Source: Silene noctiflora (Eukaryota > Streptophyta > Magnoliopsida > Caryophyllales > Caryophyllaceae). Taken from it: DNA of 64,000 nt. The stretch is taken from positions 13,185 through 77,184 of the forward strand of contig VHZZ01000216.1 of assembly GCA_009801015.1 (NCBI GenBank). Reading direction: 5' to 3'. The position numbers and the translations under genes were made by a program. Shown piece by piece: positions 11,006 to 27,596 of the stretch (within the stretch, counting starts at the first letter, position 1; each line of letters begins with the position of its first letter). The notes beneath the pieces were generated by a model. The model did no database searches, was not told where the DNA came from, and saw only the letters and a list, made by a program, of their open reading frames with translations.

Positions 11006-12261
11006 ATATACCCATCATAAATGAGAATTTGTGATGCTTCCAAATATTCCGTCGATCTTCTAAATACCTATCATTTCATAATTTATCCTTTTTTTTTTCC
11101 TTCGTATTTTTCACTATTTTAAAGATATAATTTTATTATTGTCCTATATATTTTTTTATGTTATACTTAAACACCCCTTTTCTAATCCTCCCAAATTATT
11201 ATTAACTCGAAATAAACTCGTGTTAAGAAATGGAGGGAGTACTAGACAGAGATTTTAGTGGTATCCCTAAATAAATATTATGTGTACAAATTTAGAAGGT
11301 TTTTTTTAGAATTGGTGTTCGAAATTTCCATAACCTAATAATTAATTCATTTTTTTAAAAAAAAGACTAGCAANAAAACCTTATTTTGCTAAAAAAAAAA
11401 AAAAAAGGTAATATTGCTATTATGTGTTTTATAACTAACTAGTTTAGACCCCGTGCAATAAATGCACAATATTTAAAGTTTATTTTATTTTTAATAAATT
11501 ACTTATACAATAGTAGTATCTCATTATTATAAATTTTTTTTTTTTTTTTTATACACAAAGCTAATGATTGCAATTTTTAAATTCTCTTAATTTTTTTTTT
11601 GTCACGAAAGTAATAATAGTCGATTCACAGTTTTGTATAAATTTTATTTATATTTTAATTAAGATATTATAGTTTTGATTTTAATGAAAATAATATAATT
11701 TGATTTAATTTTAATGAAAATATAATAATTTAATGAAATAAAATATAATTATTAGTTTCCTTATTTAATTAATACATTTAATTATACTTAGCTTCCTTAT
11801 TTAGGAAGATTCTTTCGAAAAATTGAGAAATATGTCCAAGTACAAGTACCATTTATATAAAAATCTATTTTTCTTATTATCGAAAGTCTTTCAAACCCGA
11901 CCTTTCAAATTTAATCGACACAGAGCCGGGTCGTCCCGGGAAATTAGAAATCAGCATGTCTTGCTTGTGACGGTCATAAATTTGTGACGTCTCACTACCC
12001 CTCCCACTTGCTCTCCCTACTTGCCCTTCCATTTACAAACTTGTCTCACGTTACAAGCTTGTGACGCATAAATCCTCACCGTTGTGATTAGAAATAGCCA
12101 AAAAGCAAAACAACTTTGTGCATGTGAGACCAAAATTTACAAAGAAAGTCACATGCACACAACTTCTTCTTCTCTCCCACTCAACTAAGTGTCTACTGAT
12201 CAATACTGATCATCATATCATTTATGTCAATCAAAAAAAAAAAAAAAATTACAGTAAAAAA

Positions 12262-15200
12262 ATGTGTTCTTCATTAAATTTTCCTATTATTTTTCAAAAA
12301 ATTATTTGGTTTTTAATTATCTCAATATTAATAGAAAAACAAAATGGGATTATTTATGTGAAAGCTGCAAAACAAATTGTTAAAGTTGGAAATATATCAA
12401 CTGTTGATGATGCTGTTAATTTCAAGATATATTATGGACAGACTTTTAAAGTTATTAAAAATTCTATTGATGGCAAGAGTTATCTTCTTATCCAGGTTAT
12501 TTTTCTTTAATTTTATCGGTTTTTAGCTTATTAACGTGTGTTCTAAGGTTATACGTTAGAAAACCCGTTTATAATTTTTTAGGAAAATATGGTTGTTTGT
12601 ATGGTATTTGGAAAATGATTCCTTTATTATATTGTGATCATGAATTAGTAATTTGTCCACGTAATTTATTATTTAGGTGTCGTTTGGTTGCTCCATTAAA
12701 AGTAGGTGAATTGGAAAAATGGAGGTTATTTGTTTGCCCAAAATCACGTGAATTGCATTTTCTAGGAGTTTTCAATTCCTCTATTATGAAGGAGTTTAAT
12801 TACCTAGTCTCCCTAGGTAGTTGGAAACTCCCGCATGAATCCAACTCCCGGATGCCAACCAAACAAGTTTTGGGCAATTCACGTGAATTGAGCAATTCAC
12901 GTGTTTTGTAAAATCATGGAAAATTAATTCTCGTATGGTTAAACGAGGCCTTATATTACAAGTCATTCTGAAATTGTCTCTTTATTTATCAATGTATGAT
13001 AAAAGAAGTAAGATTATGTAGTATCGAATTTGTAACCGACCCACAACCCAAATTGATCTGGCCCTATCTGTTATGACCCGAATGTTTATTGTTACATACT
13101 GAAATAATAACACACCCGAAAAATGATTTGAACCCGGATCTGACCCAAACTCTTGCAAACACGAAATGAGCCAATCCGAACTGACCTAATCCGAGCCCGA
13201 CTGGTTGACCAGTTTGCCATGTCTAAATTCCCCGCCAAGAAATTCAAAAAGCCGTTATGTTTTTCTGTATTGAATAACAGAATAACTCAAGAATGGCGGC
13301 AAGAACAAAATACTGCACATCTAGGATGAAATCATTCGTCGTACCCTTATCAAATTACGCTCTTGATACCGATACTTTTCCGGGTATTCCAGGTAAATTA
13401 CCTGATACCTTCCTGTAGTTGTTGTTCATTCAGACATTTCATCGAACATTTGGCGGGCAACTGATATGTTTGAGTATGTTTTTGTTTTATGTCTTGCAGT
13501 TTCATTTCTTGAGGTGAGCATCATTCTCTGGGTTTTTTCCTGTAAGTTTTTCGGAAAAAAAATGGTAAGAAAAATAGTCGAAGTTATTTTTCTAAGCGCG
13601 TTTTATATGTGATGAAAACATGTACCAAACGGAAGAATCACTTCGCTAAATGGAACAATATAGTACTCGTCTACTCGACTACTCGTAATAGCATCACATG
13701 TAATGCCTTGCCCTTCCCTATATTTCTGCCAGCTTTTAGGTTTGCTTGGGAGCTGTAAGGGTATTACTTCATATGACTCGGCCTCTCGGTGTCTACTGAA
13801 GTTATACGAAGGAGGGGAGCTTACGATGGTAAACAGGAGTGAACCAGACCAGCTTTCTCAGTTTTCAGCATACTTTACGAGTGCTACTGACCAACCACAA
13901 GCCTGCAATGTCGCTACTTTTGTACCATCATCAGAAGATTTTCCTCTTCAGGTTAGCGGATTTTATATCTTCGTACACCTCGTAATGATTTGCTAAGGTG
14001 ATGGCTACACTTCATTGTAGGAGACGGTCTTCCCACTGAGAGCTTTAATGATGGCACATTTGAATATTTAACTATTGAATTTTAGCGCGCAGAGTGGATT
14101 AAGTACCTGGCAGTTTTTGGAAACCTGGAAGTAAGAGCAAACTCTGTGTATAATGCTGTAAGTCTCACTGCAACTCTTGTTAAATACGGTTGTGAATGAT
14201 GGTCGTTAAATTTTTGAAGTTTTTCTCAGATTACTGCAGGGTTATCTTTTCATACTTACCTATTATTCCATAATCTTTTCAACCAAGAGGGCCTAGATTA
14301 ATGGAACTGTATCATGCATAGAACATGGAAATTCGAATAACTCTCTAATATATATGTCTGGACTTCTAGACAGAAAACTCTCAACTGATCACTCGTTCAA
14401 ACGAAGGCCTAGTTAAGAAATCTCTTATGGAACATACGAGTAATTAATAATGGCTTTTCCTGTTTTATGTGTTATGAGCTTAAGAGGTTAGAACAATTAA
14501 TGAAAGTAGTCTTGCCTCTAGACATCATCGACATTTTTAGTTTCAGCAACAGACGACCACAAACGATTTTTGCTAACGTCAATCAGGAATATTTACAGCT
14601 CGGAAGAAAGTGCATTCAGAACTATTGGTCAATAATGCCTGAATACTTCAGACTTTGTTAAATCACTTATTTTGTAATTTTGTATATCAATGTAGGTTAA
14701 GCAGAATTATGAGTGCTTGGCTAAATTGGCCGCTAACAGAAATTCAACCTTCAAACCTGTTGTTGGATGGATGCTTTTTGATGATGTAAGTTTGCTTGTA
14801 AAAGTTGCAAGTTTAAAATTGGGAAACTTTATCTACTTAGGCTTTACATTTCTGTAGAAAATATTCGCTTCTAATCTTTCTGTTTTATAATTAACATGAT
14901 AACTTAAGCTCTGTTCGCAATCATTGTGGCTACTAATGTTGGTTAAAATCTGTAAGTGTGACGATTCCTGAAAGTTCACTTATATTTGTGCTGCAAATGA
15001 ACCACAAGTCACAACTGATACTGTTTATTATAGTACGGAGTAGTATTTAGATGCTACGATTAAAGATGTAATATGTTGATGGCATTTGACAATTCTTGAT
15101 CCGCAAAGCCGCTCTGATATCTGTTACTTTGATGAATTCAGGGTGCATGGTTCTTCACAACTGAAGCCTACAAAACAAAGGTTTACTCTTAATCTTGCAA

Positions 15201-17583
15201 ACTATATTGTACTACGCGTCTATGCACATTTGAAGTTTTGACGTCTGAACAAGTAATAAATCTGCCCTGTGGGCTGTGACATTTATGTTTTTAAAAATAT
15301 ACATTTTGCATTCATCAGACACTTACATAGTTACACAAGTGAATTGTTCTGTTGATCTGTTGTGAATGTTTAAACATGCGCAACTCATCAACCATCACGG
15401 CAAGAACACCGACCATTATTTAATAAATACTTGTGGCTGACATCTTCAATGTTGTGTGTTTATCTTAAACGTGTAGTTTGTCGATGATGCCGGTGGGGTG
15501 AATGTGGATGAATCCATCAACAAAATGACATACAACATATCGGCTCCTGATGACCTGGAACAACTTCATGCTATCTTATGCGTAAGTGGGTTATCCGTTC
15601 AAACTAATGCTATCATTCTTTTGTTATAAGGTCAAATATTATGATCTTTGTTTGGAGATGAAGACATGAGTATGAGAGAGACAAAGAGGCAGAAGATCAT
15701 GTAAATTTAGTTATTTTTCAATCACGATTAAACGACAAAGACAACGTTTAAACTTTCATGGAGAATAGACATAGAATGATTGAAAACGTCATCCTTTTGT
15801 CAATTTATGAAAGCAGAAAGAGACGCTCTAGATTGTTTGCATTTTCACATTATGACGGAATATGCGATGTCTCGGTTACCATAACCGAAGGACTCGCGTG
15901 GAAACAAGTGATGTACACCTATAAGTAAAACTGTTTACACCTGAATTCCCCACATCCATCCTTAAGAGAACCTTGTCGAGGATTTCCTAATCGTGTGCAG
16001 ACTGTTGTCCCAGATCAGTAGAATTTGGGCAAGGAGACTAGTTATAGGTCAGTGAGCTACTCCTGTGGGTACTTGATCCAAAGGACTTCTAAGACGGATA
16101 TCTTATATTTTGTACCATTAACTAACCGATGTTTGGAAGACCATCTTACCCTCATAGTTTTACATTAGAGCGCTACAGAGGACCAAGGAACTAGGATACA
16201 GTTCCCATGCATGCATATTTTAGATATCAGTATCTGACTGCACAGAATTATTGTCAACAATGTCACTATAATTGCTATATCGGTATCATGTTGTAGTCGG
16301 TGGACGTGATTATTGATGAAACATACACACCTGATGCGGCTGCTTACAATGTCGCAACATTCCTCCAAAATATTGGTATTGAAGATCAATCTTGCTTTGC
16401 ATTTTTAACACACCAAAGCATATGGAGATATGATAAGAAGATCCAGAATGCCACTTCACTAGGTGAGCTTCCTATAAATGCTCCCTTATTGTTCACTTTT
16501 CCTGAGTTTTTCCCCGTCCCTAAGCCACTGGTGTCTGGTGACGGATCATCTTTGGGGTTTTCTGTATTTGTTTTTGAAGAGCTTTTCATGTTAGTCAATC
16601 CCAAATCATCTTTGGAAAAATGGCGATGCTTTTGTCATCTCCTTTTCCATATTATGCTAATTATATACAGAAAATTAATAGAACTGGCAATCAGGAGCCA
16701 GGCGAGTTGGTTTTTAGCAGGCTGAGTCAAGGCAGATACACGGAAAGGCTATGCTGGATCCTTTGTCTCGTTCTGTGTCCCGTATGCCATATATTATGCA
16801 CCACAATCGCTTTCCGGCACATAACCTGCAGAGTACTTCCTCCGCCTCAATCATTTGTTTACCTTTGATTAAAATACCCCTCATAAGTAATATAAAAAAT
16901 AAACAAATGATCGAGAAGGAGGGAGTACTCCACATATAAGGGACAGTGGGACACTATATTGCCATGGGTTATCTCTTTGAACTGGCAATGTCCAGTGGCT
17001 CGATACTTATAAACTGTGACGTTAGAGCCATTCTATATCACACAAGTGATTTTTATGTTAAAAGGATGATATGTCAAAGGAGAAGGTGATAGGATAGAAT
17101 GGGATAAAGGATCCGCTCTCGGCTCTCCTATATTAAGTATCGGTTCAACATTCACAATCAAGTCAGGGCTTCAACTTTAAATCATACTTTGTTTAGAATG
17201 GTTTTACTCGCTATTAAGAGTTAAGACACGTTTGTCTTCTGTTTTCTGCAGATTGGTACGACAGTGGCGTATCTCAACCTCAATTAGTGTTAGCAGATTT
17301 GATGGAAGCAATCTTTCCTACAGGAAACTATACCACAACCTACTTGAGAAACCTATCTAAGGTAAACTTCCATGTCAGCCTCCGTGGCTGGCTAATTCCC
17401 GGAGGTCTGTGAGAAGCACGAGAAATGCACGCACCTCTCACAGACTCGTGGCGTTAGCAGTGCCCAATAATCCTACTGTTGTTGTCTTTGCAGGGAGAAC
17501 AAGTTAGCAGCATCACAGACTCTGATAAATGCGATTCAGATCCGTTTAGTCCACTGGAGCCAACTATCGTACCGTGTCAGTAG
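12262..17583 (+). CDS. Secreted periplasmic-binding-protein-like protein of plants
   Basis: Eleven exons (12262-12495, 13281-13392, 13500-13513, 13733-13951, 14086-14157, 14696-14785, 15142-15180, 15477-15581, 16297-16462, 17252-17361, 17494-17583) give 416 residues in one unbroken frame. The first ~36 residues contain a hydrophobic core ([18 protein letters not shown]) typical of a signal peptide, so the product probably enters the secretory pathway. The start at 12262 puts that peptide at the N-terminus; the in-frame ATG at 12118 would precede it with 48 unrelated residues. Motifs include [42 protein letters not shown] and [14 protein letters not shown]. The layout suggests a helical-backbone (class III) periplasmic binding fold, as in bacterial metal/siderophore receptors. 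I recall plant homologues without a known function, so ligand and role are unassigned. Exon 3 is a 14-nt microexon. Confidence 0.8.
12676..12950. mobile_element. Tourist-like MITE in intron 1 of the PBP-like gene
   Basis: Ends GGTGTCGTTTGGTTGC and, inverted, GGCCTCGTTTAACC, flanked on both sides by TTA (12673-12675 and 12951-12953), the target duplication typical of PIF/Harbinger-derived MITEs. A related element with the same flanking TTA is at 28629-28942. Confidence 0.75.
13020..13225 (+). mobile_element. TGACCCGA-rich element, short diverged copy
   Basis: Degenerate GACCCGAA/ACCCAAA words ending in GTTTGCCATGTCTA, a variant of the family right end. The conserved core is missing, so this is an internally deleted or old copy within intron 1 of the PBP-like gene. 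Confidence 0.55.
16831..16930. mobile_element. Stowaway-like MITE in intron 9 of the PBP-like gene
   Basis: A 100 bp near-palindrome: GAGTACTTCCTCCGCCTCAA at the left, and AGGAGGGAGTACTC at the right. Subterminal arms TCATTTGTTTACCTTTGATT and AAACAAATGATCGAG pair. Well preserved. Confidence 0.85.
17405..17445. repeat. Short hairpin in intron 10 of the PBP-like gene
   Basis: GTCTGTGAGA (17405-17414) and its perfect reverse complement TCTCACAGAC (17436-17445) lie 21 bases apart inside a 132 bp intron. No function is claimed. Confidence 0.6.
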
Positions 17584-18074
17584 TGTTGCAATTTTTTTTT
17601 TAGATTTTTTTAATATTTGTTTCAAAAAAAATAGAAGAAATATATATTTGTAATATACGGAGTACACCGTAGTAGTTTTGGTGTAATTGACGCGGATATG
17701 ATATCTTACGATAATTCCTCATAATTGAATAAATTCTTATACACGTCATTTGAGCCTAAGACCAAAATACGCAATAAAAAAGACGTTATACTCACTACTA
17801 CTATGATTCTTATTATGATGTACAAATTACGTCCCATTTTAAAGATACAAATCGCAATTGTAACACGATCACTAAAAGAGAGTTTTATTTGATAAAACCG
17901 TCAAGTCTACCACCTTATAATACGAATATCTATGGACGTGACGTGAGTCGTGACTTACATTATTTATGTATAACGATCTTATAATGCTTGTACGCCTTCT
18001 TAATCCCTCTCCTCCCCCACCCTCCTTCCCCTTCGCACTTTATTTTCAATCAAAGCTTCAAAACTTCTCCATTA
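17584..18074 (+). promoter_or_regulatory. Intergenic region and likely UGPase promoter
   Basis: About 490 bp separate the stop of the PBP-like gene from the UGPase ATG. The proximal 80 bases are pyrimidine-rich (CCCTCTCCTCCCCCACCC near 18004). An ACGTGACGTGAGTCGTGAC cluster at 17937-17955 holds ACGT cores that could bind bZIP factors. No certain TATA box. Confidence 0.4.
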
Positions 18075-23515
<5,441 letters not shown>

Positions 23516-24598
23516 AGTTCTTAAGATCAAAGATTATGAAATACGATTGTCAAATTGCTCTCATTTTTCGCGTTTAGTTACATCAAATATCAAGAAATAA
23601 GATTAGGAAATACGATTTTGTCAAATTGCTCTCGTTAGGAATCAGAATAAGTCAAGTAAGACCGATGTATAGATGAAAGAATGTTTGAATTTCAAGAACG
23701 TCTCCGATTTTAGCCTTTTGTTTGGTTGTTTTCTTACTCAATAATTCAATAATAGAAGCGACGGTCCAAATAAAATACACCTAGTTAATTTTATTTAGAC
23801 TCAATTCCAACCTGCATCTGACTCGAAATTATACAAACCAATTCAAGCAAGTAAATAAAACTTGGTTAAATGGAATCTAAAACGAAACGTTATTTAATAT
23901 CTCCCATTCGATTCCATCCAATTCAAATACAAATTTACCGACCCATTTAACTGATACAAACTTTACTATCAACGTAATCGATTCATATGCTTAATTGATC
24001 ATGGCCCTTGTGACATCTCAACTTCCAACCATTTTCGTTTCCCTTTCCCTTTCCCTTTTCCGAATCTCCCAATACAACCACCAAACCCTATCTTATGTTT
24101 GTTGCATTTCCCTCCTTCGACATTGACCAATCTCCTCATACTCCTCCTATGACATATCAGGTCGGATCGTGTTCAGATTCAGGTCACTCTATATCAAGTC
24201 TAATTGGTTTCGGGTTTTTAATGTTTCAGGTTTTGCACAAATCAGGTCAACAAGTTTGCCAGCTCTAAAAGTCTGGTGACTTCTCACCTTCCAACCCAAA
24301 CCCAAACCCGAACCCGAACCGTACAACCACCAAACGCCATCTTTGTTTGTTGAATTTCCCTCCTTCTCTCCTCTTGTTCCTCTGTTCACATCATCCCTCT
24401 AATTTTTCCCATTTTACCCACAATAAATCTTCAATCTTTTCATCATTTCCTTAAATAATCTATTCAAACTTACAATCTTTTGATCAATTCTCAATTACCC
24501 AATTCAAAAAATTCAATCTTTTGATAATTTCTCAAATACCCAATTGAAAAATTCAAATCTTTTCATCTTTTCCTGAATATTTATCAAGCGATAAATAT
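23516..24598. other. Intergenic DNA with a duplicated promoter-proximal block
   Basis: The 3' flank of UGPase is AT-rich. A ~110 bp block containing CAACCACCAAACCCTATCTT and GTTGCATTTCCCTCCTTC at about 24010-24120 is repeated at about 24275-24375 with substitutions. Between them lie GGTCGGATC/GGTCAACAAG words that resemble a worn TGACCCGA-type fragment. Below that (24420-24580) are repeated 'CAATCTTTTGATCAATTCTC' motifs. Confidence 0.6.
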
Positions 24599-24682
24599 GT
24601 CAGGAGGGATCTACCGTCTACCCATTAAGTTGCCTTCAGTACTCGAACGAGATTGCCTCAGTTGTCGGTAGGGGATAACGGA
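24599..24682 (+). mobile_element. 3' part of a SINE just upstream of the PC-esterase-like start codon
   Basis: CAGGAGGGATCTACC, TTGCCTTCAGTACTCGAACG, AGATTGCCTCAGTTGTCGGT and AGGGGATA match the body and 3' part of the SINE at 1770-1972, in the plus orientation. It ends six bases before the ATG at 24688, so the leader of that gene is probably SINE-derived. Confidence 0.75.
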
Positions 24683-24687
24683 TAATA

Positions 24688-25758
24688 ATGTTCGGGGCCG
24701 TCCAATTAGGAATATTGGCGGCCTGTATAGTATTATTAGTACCAATGGGATTAGCTGGTTGGCATTTAAGTCGAAATAAAATGCTCTTTTTTAGTGCTGC
24801 ACTTTTCATTTCTCTTGCCATTGTTGTTCATCTTTCGCCTTATTTTCCATCTCTTACTGATTTTCTTCCTTCAGTTTCGCCGTCTTCTTCTGCTCTAGTT
24901 GTCGGTGATGATCGGGTATCTTGCAGTAATCTGCTTCATAATGTACAATGGAAGAAGAAGAAGAAGAAGAAGAAGAACAGGGATATGAATAGTTTGAATT
25001 CGTCGAAAATTTCATGGAAATGGGATAAATTTGATGAAAAAATATTAATTTGTGATTTTCAGAAATTGGGTAGGATTGATATTAGTGATCTTCTTAATGG
25101 ATCTTGGGTTATGGTAGTTGGAGATTCGCAAGCTCGGCTTTTCGTTCTTTCGCTGTTGAAATTGTTGTTGGTTGAGGAAGAAATGGTGAATGTTAGAAAA
25201 GATTTGTTTAGGAGACATAGTGATTATCATTTATTTGTTGATCGAGTCGGGTTGAAATTGGATTTCATTTGGGCACCTTATAGTACCAATTTGAGTCATT
25301 TAATTGTCGAATTGAGTATGAATAAGAGTTTTCCTAATGTTCTTGTTATGGGTTGTGGACTTTGGGATATGCTCCATTTCGCGAATGCTACACATTACTC
25401 TGATTCCTTACAGTTGTTGAATCGCGCTGTAAGGGCATTGTTAGTCCCGGTTTCTTCCACATTACAGCCTCATTTGTTCTGGTTGAGTATGCCAACATTG
25501 ATAAACTCGATGTTGAACACCGAGGAAAAGAGGTTAAGGATGACTGATGTATTGCAGTTTGGATTTGAACAAGGGCTTCATAGCAGTAAACTGTTACGCC
25601 CTGGCGGTCCTTTCGTGTTGTTGAACATTCAGTCTTTGAGTGGCAGTTGCGGAGTTAAGTGTACAGAAGACGGAATGCATTATGATGAAGTTGTATATGA
25701 AGCTTCTGTTCAGATTATGTTAAATGTTTTGCTCATACAGTCTCAGCAAAAACTATAG
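24688..25758 (+). CDS. Membrane-anchored PC-esterase/SGNH-hydrolase-like protein
   Basis: A single uninterrupted exon of 356 residues. The N-terminus has two hydrophobic segments (about residues 5-24 and 32-50) that should anchor it in the secretory pathway, probably the Golgi. A short lysine run near residue 92 comes from an AAG microsatellite. The segment WVMVVGDSQAR (about 141-151) has the GDS signature of block I, and EDGMHYDEVVYEA near the C-terminus (about 329-341) has the Asp/His pair of block V. That arrangement is found in PC-esterase proteins, some of which acetylate or deacetylate cell-wall polymers. This copy lacks the cysteine-rich TBL domain of trichome-birefringence-like proteins, so its substrate is not predicted. 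The leader overlaps a SINE fragment. The start is the first ATG of the frame and gives the membrane segments directly. Confidence 0.75.
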   Translation: MFGAVQLGILAACIVLLVPMGLAGWHLSRNKMLFFSAALFISLAIVVHLSPYFPSLTDFLPSVSPSSSALVVGDDRVSCSNLLHNVQWKKKKKKKKNRDMNSLNSSKISWKWDKFDEKILICDFQKLGRIDISDLLNGSWVMVVGDSQARLFVLSLLKLLLVEEEMVNVRKDLFRRHSDYHLFVDRVGLKLDFIWAPYSTNLSHLIVELSMNKSFPNVLVMGCGLWDMLHFANATHYSDSLQLLNRAVRALLVPVSSTLQPHLFWLSMPTLINSMLNTEEKRLRMTDVLQFGFEQGLHSSKLLRPGGPFVLLNIQSLSGSCGVKCTEDGMHYDEVVYEASVQIMLNVLLIQSQQKL

Positions 25759-26014
25759 GTTTCGACAGAAAATATTTTTCAGAATTAGTTTTTTTCGATT
25801 TTGTGTTAGTATAGAGACAAATTGTGTAGAATGTTGTTTTAGTTCATGGGAAATGAAGGATAATTGTGTGCTATATTGGTATACAGAGTACATGATAAGA
25901 AGATTAACGACTGCAAATCGATTGCAGATTGCAGTCGAATAGAATGTAGATTTGCAGGAATGCTTGTTCTAGGATGATGCATGGGAAAACTGTCTGTGTC
26001 ATATTCAGTGGGTT

Positions 26015-26200
26015 GGCAATTTCGTTCACGCGTACTGACAGCTTAATACCTTATGTTACTCCGACTCTTTAATTTCACACACGCGTCTGTACCTGGCAAT
26101 GTGGCATCAAGCATATGATGCTCATTCTCGCGTAGTGAAAGCCTTATACTTTATCCCCTTATGTTACTCCGACTCTTTCATTTCACACACATGTCTACCG
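26015..26200 (+). repeat. ~90 bp diverged direct duplication
   Basis: CCTTATGTTACTCCGACTCT, followed by TCACACACGCGTCT, occurs at about 26050-26090 and again at about 26158-26195. Each is preceded by an ACGCGTA/TCGCGTA-type motif with a run resembling 'CTGACAGC'. Confidence 0.65.
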
Positions 26201-26329
26201 GTTTTTAGGCTATGGGCAGGGCAGGACTCTCGGAGGCCATCCCGAGCAGAGGCCTGAGTCCCGGTCCATGCTGTATAGGAAAGTTGATTCCTCACTATAT
26301 AGACATCCCCAGATCATAAGGTAGGAAAG

Positions 26330-26415
26330 TTGATGCTAACGGGATTTGAACTTAAGTCACGAGTGATTAAGTATCATCTTCATTATTCTTCTGGTGACTT
26401 TATCAACTACGTTAT
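26330..26415 (-). mobile_element. SINE-like tRNA-derived head (family 2)
   Basis: On the minus strand: 'ACGTAGTTGATAAAGTCACC' (A-box region) and 'GTTCAAATCCCGTTAGC' (B-box region). The same arrangement occurs at 54800-54880. The body and tail are not clear. Confidence 0.5.
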
Positions 26416-26537
26416 ATTTTCTCATCTTTGTGACATTTGAACTAACATTAAATTATTATTGTCAAACGTAAATGGGTGATTATGATATATTTCTAGAATC
26501 AACAGAAGGTCTCCCTTCAAACAATCAAACGAAATTT

Positions 26538-27516
26538 CTAAAGATCGCCCCTAAATTACTCATCTCGCCCCTAAAATTTGTTTTTTCTTCCAATTTTGCC
26601 CTTTGCTAGAAAACATTTAGNNNNNNNNNNNNNNNNNNNNNNNNNNNNNNNNNNNNNNNNNNNNNNNNNNNNNNNNNNNNNNNNNNNNNNNNNNNNNNNN
26701 NNNNNNNNNNNNNNNNNNNNNNNNNNNNNNNNNNNNNNNNNNNNNNNNNNNNNNNNNNNNNNNNNNNNNNNNNNNNNNNNNNNNNNNNNNNNNNNNNNNN
26801 NNNNNNNNNNNNNNNNNNNNNNNNNNNNNNNNNNNNNNNNNNNNNNNNNNNNNNNNNNNNNNNNNNNNNNNNNNNNNNNNNNNNNNNNNNNNNNNNNNNN
26901 NNNNNNNNNNNNNNNNNNNNNNNNNNNNNNNNNNNNNNNNNNNNNNNNNNNNNNNNNNNNNNNNNNNNNNNNNNNNNNNNNNNNNNNNNNNNNNNNNNNN
27001 NNNNNNNNNNNNNNNNNNNNNNNNNNNNNNNNNNNNNNNNNNNNNNNNNNNNNNNNNNNNNNNNNNNNNNNNNNNNNNNNNNNNNNNNNNNNNNNNNNNN
27101 NNNNNNNNNNNNNNNNNNNNNNNNNNNNNNNNNNNNNNNNNNNNNNNNNNNNNNNNNNNNNNNNNNNNNNNNNNNNNNNNNNNNNNNNNNNNNNNNNNNN
27201 NNNNNNNNNNNNNNNNNNNNNNNNNNNNNNNNNNNNNNNNNNNNNNNNNNNNNNNNNNNNNNNNNNNNNNNNNNNNNNNNNNNNNNNNNNNNNNNNNNNN
27301 NNNNNNNNNNNNNNNNNNNNNNNNNNNNNNNNNNNNNNNNNNNNNNNNNNNNNNNNNNNNNNNNNNNNNNNNNNNNNNNNNNNNNNNNNNNNNNNNNNNN
27401 NNNNNNNNNNNNNNNNNNNNNNNNNNNNNNTCAAATAATAAATAACAAAAATAAATTAACAAGGGCAAAAAGGTAATATTTAGGGGCGAGATGAGTAAAA
27501 GAGGGGCGATCTTTAG
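26538..27516. mobile_element. Terminal-inverted-repeat element containing the assembly gap
   Basis: Left end CTAAAGATCGCCCCTAAATT continuing to TCATCTCGCCCCTAAAA and TTTTGCCCTTT. The right end (27460-27516) is its inverted repeat, reading inwards CTAAAGATCGCCCCTCTTTT, TCATCTCGCCCCTAAAT and TTTTTGCCCTTG. Terminal repeats are about 60 bp. The interior is the run of N at 26621-27430, so nothing can be said about its content. Confidence 0.8.
26621..27430. other. Assembly gap (N)
   Basis: 810 consecutive N. Open frames running through it are artefacts. Confidence 1.
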
Positions 27517-27596
27517 CAAACCCCTTTAAAAATGGTCAAATGTGACATGTGACCATAAAAATGGTTATATAAAACCTTTTTAAAGCCTTTAGAGAC

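Larger units (their letters stand above)
8525..12261. other. Intergenic region between the NAC and PBP-like genes
   Basis: No gene can be supported. The block contains four mobile elements listed separately and AT-rich filler. At 11940-12080 there are several 'CTTGTGACG' and 'TTTGTGACG' motifs typical of another small repeat. A motif CCCCGTGCAATAAATGCAC at 11448-11466 resembles GTGC/GCAC hairpins often found at plant transposon ends. Base 11374 is N. Confidence 0.6.

Noticed and set aside
12118-12261. Upstream in-frame ATG at 12118 as start of the PBP-like gene
   Set aside because: It would bury the signal peptide behind 48 residues with a lysine/asparagine-rich run; the ATG at 12262 places the hydrophobic core correctly.
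17405-17445. MicroRNA precursor
   Set aside because: The stem is only 10 bp with a 21-base loop, too short for a plant miRNA hairpin.
26571-27519. Long open frames of about 286-300 codons on both strands
   Set aside because: They consist of translated N; this is the assembly gap.
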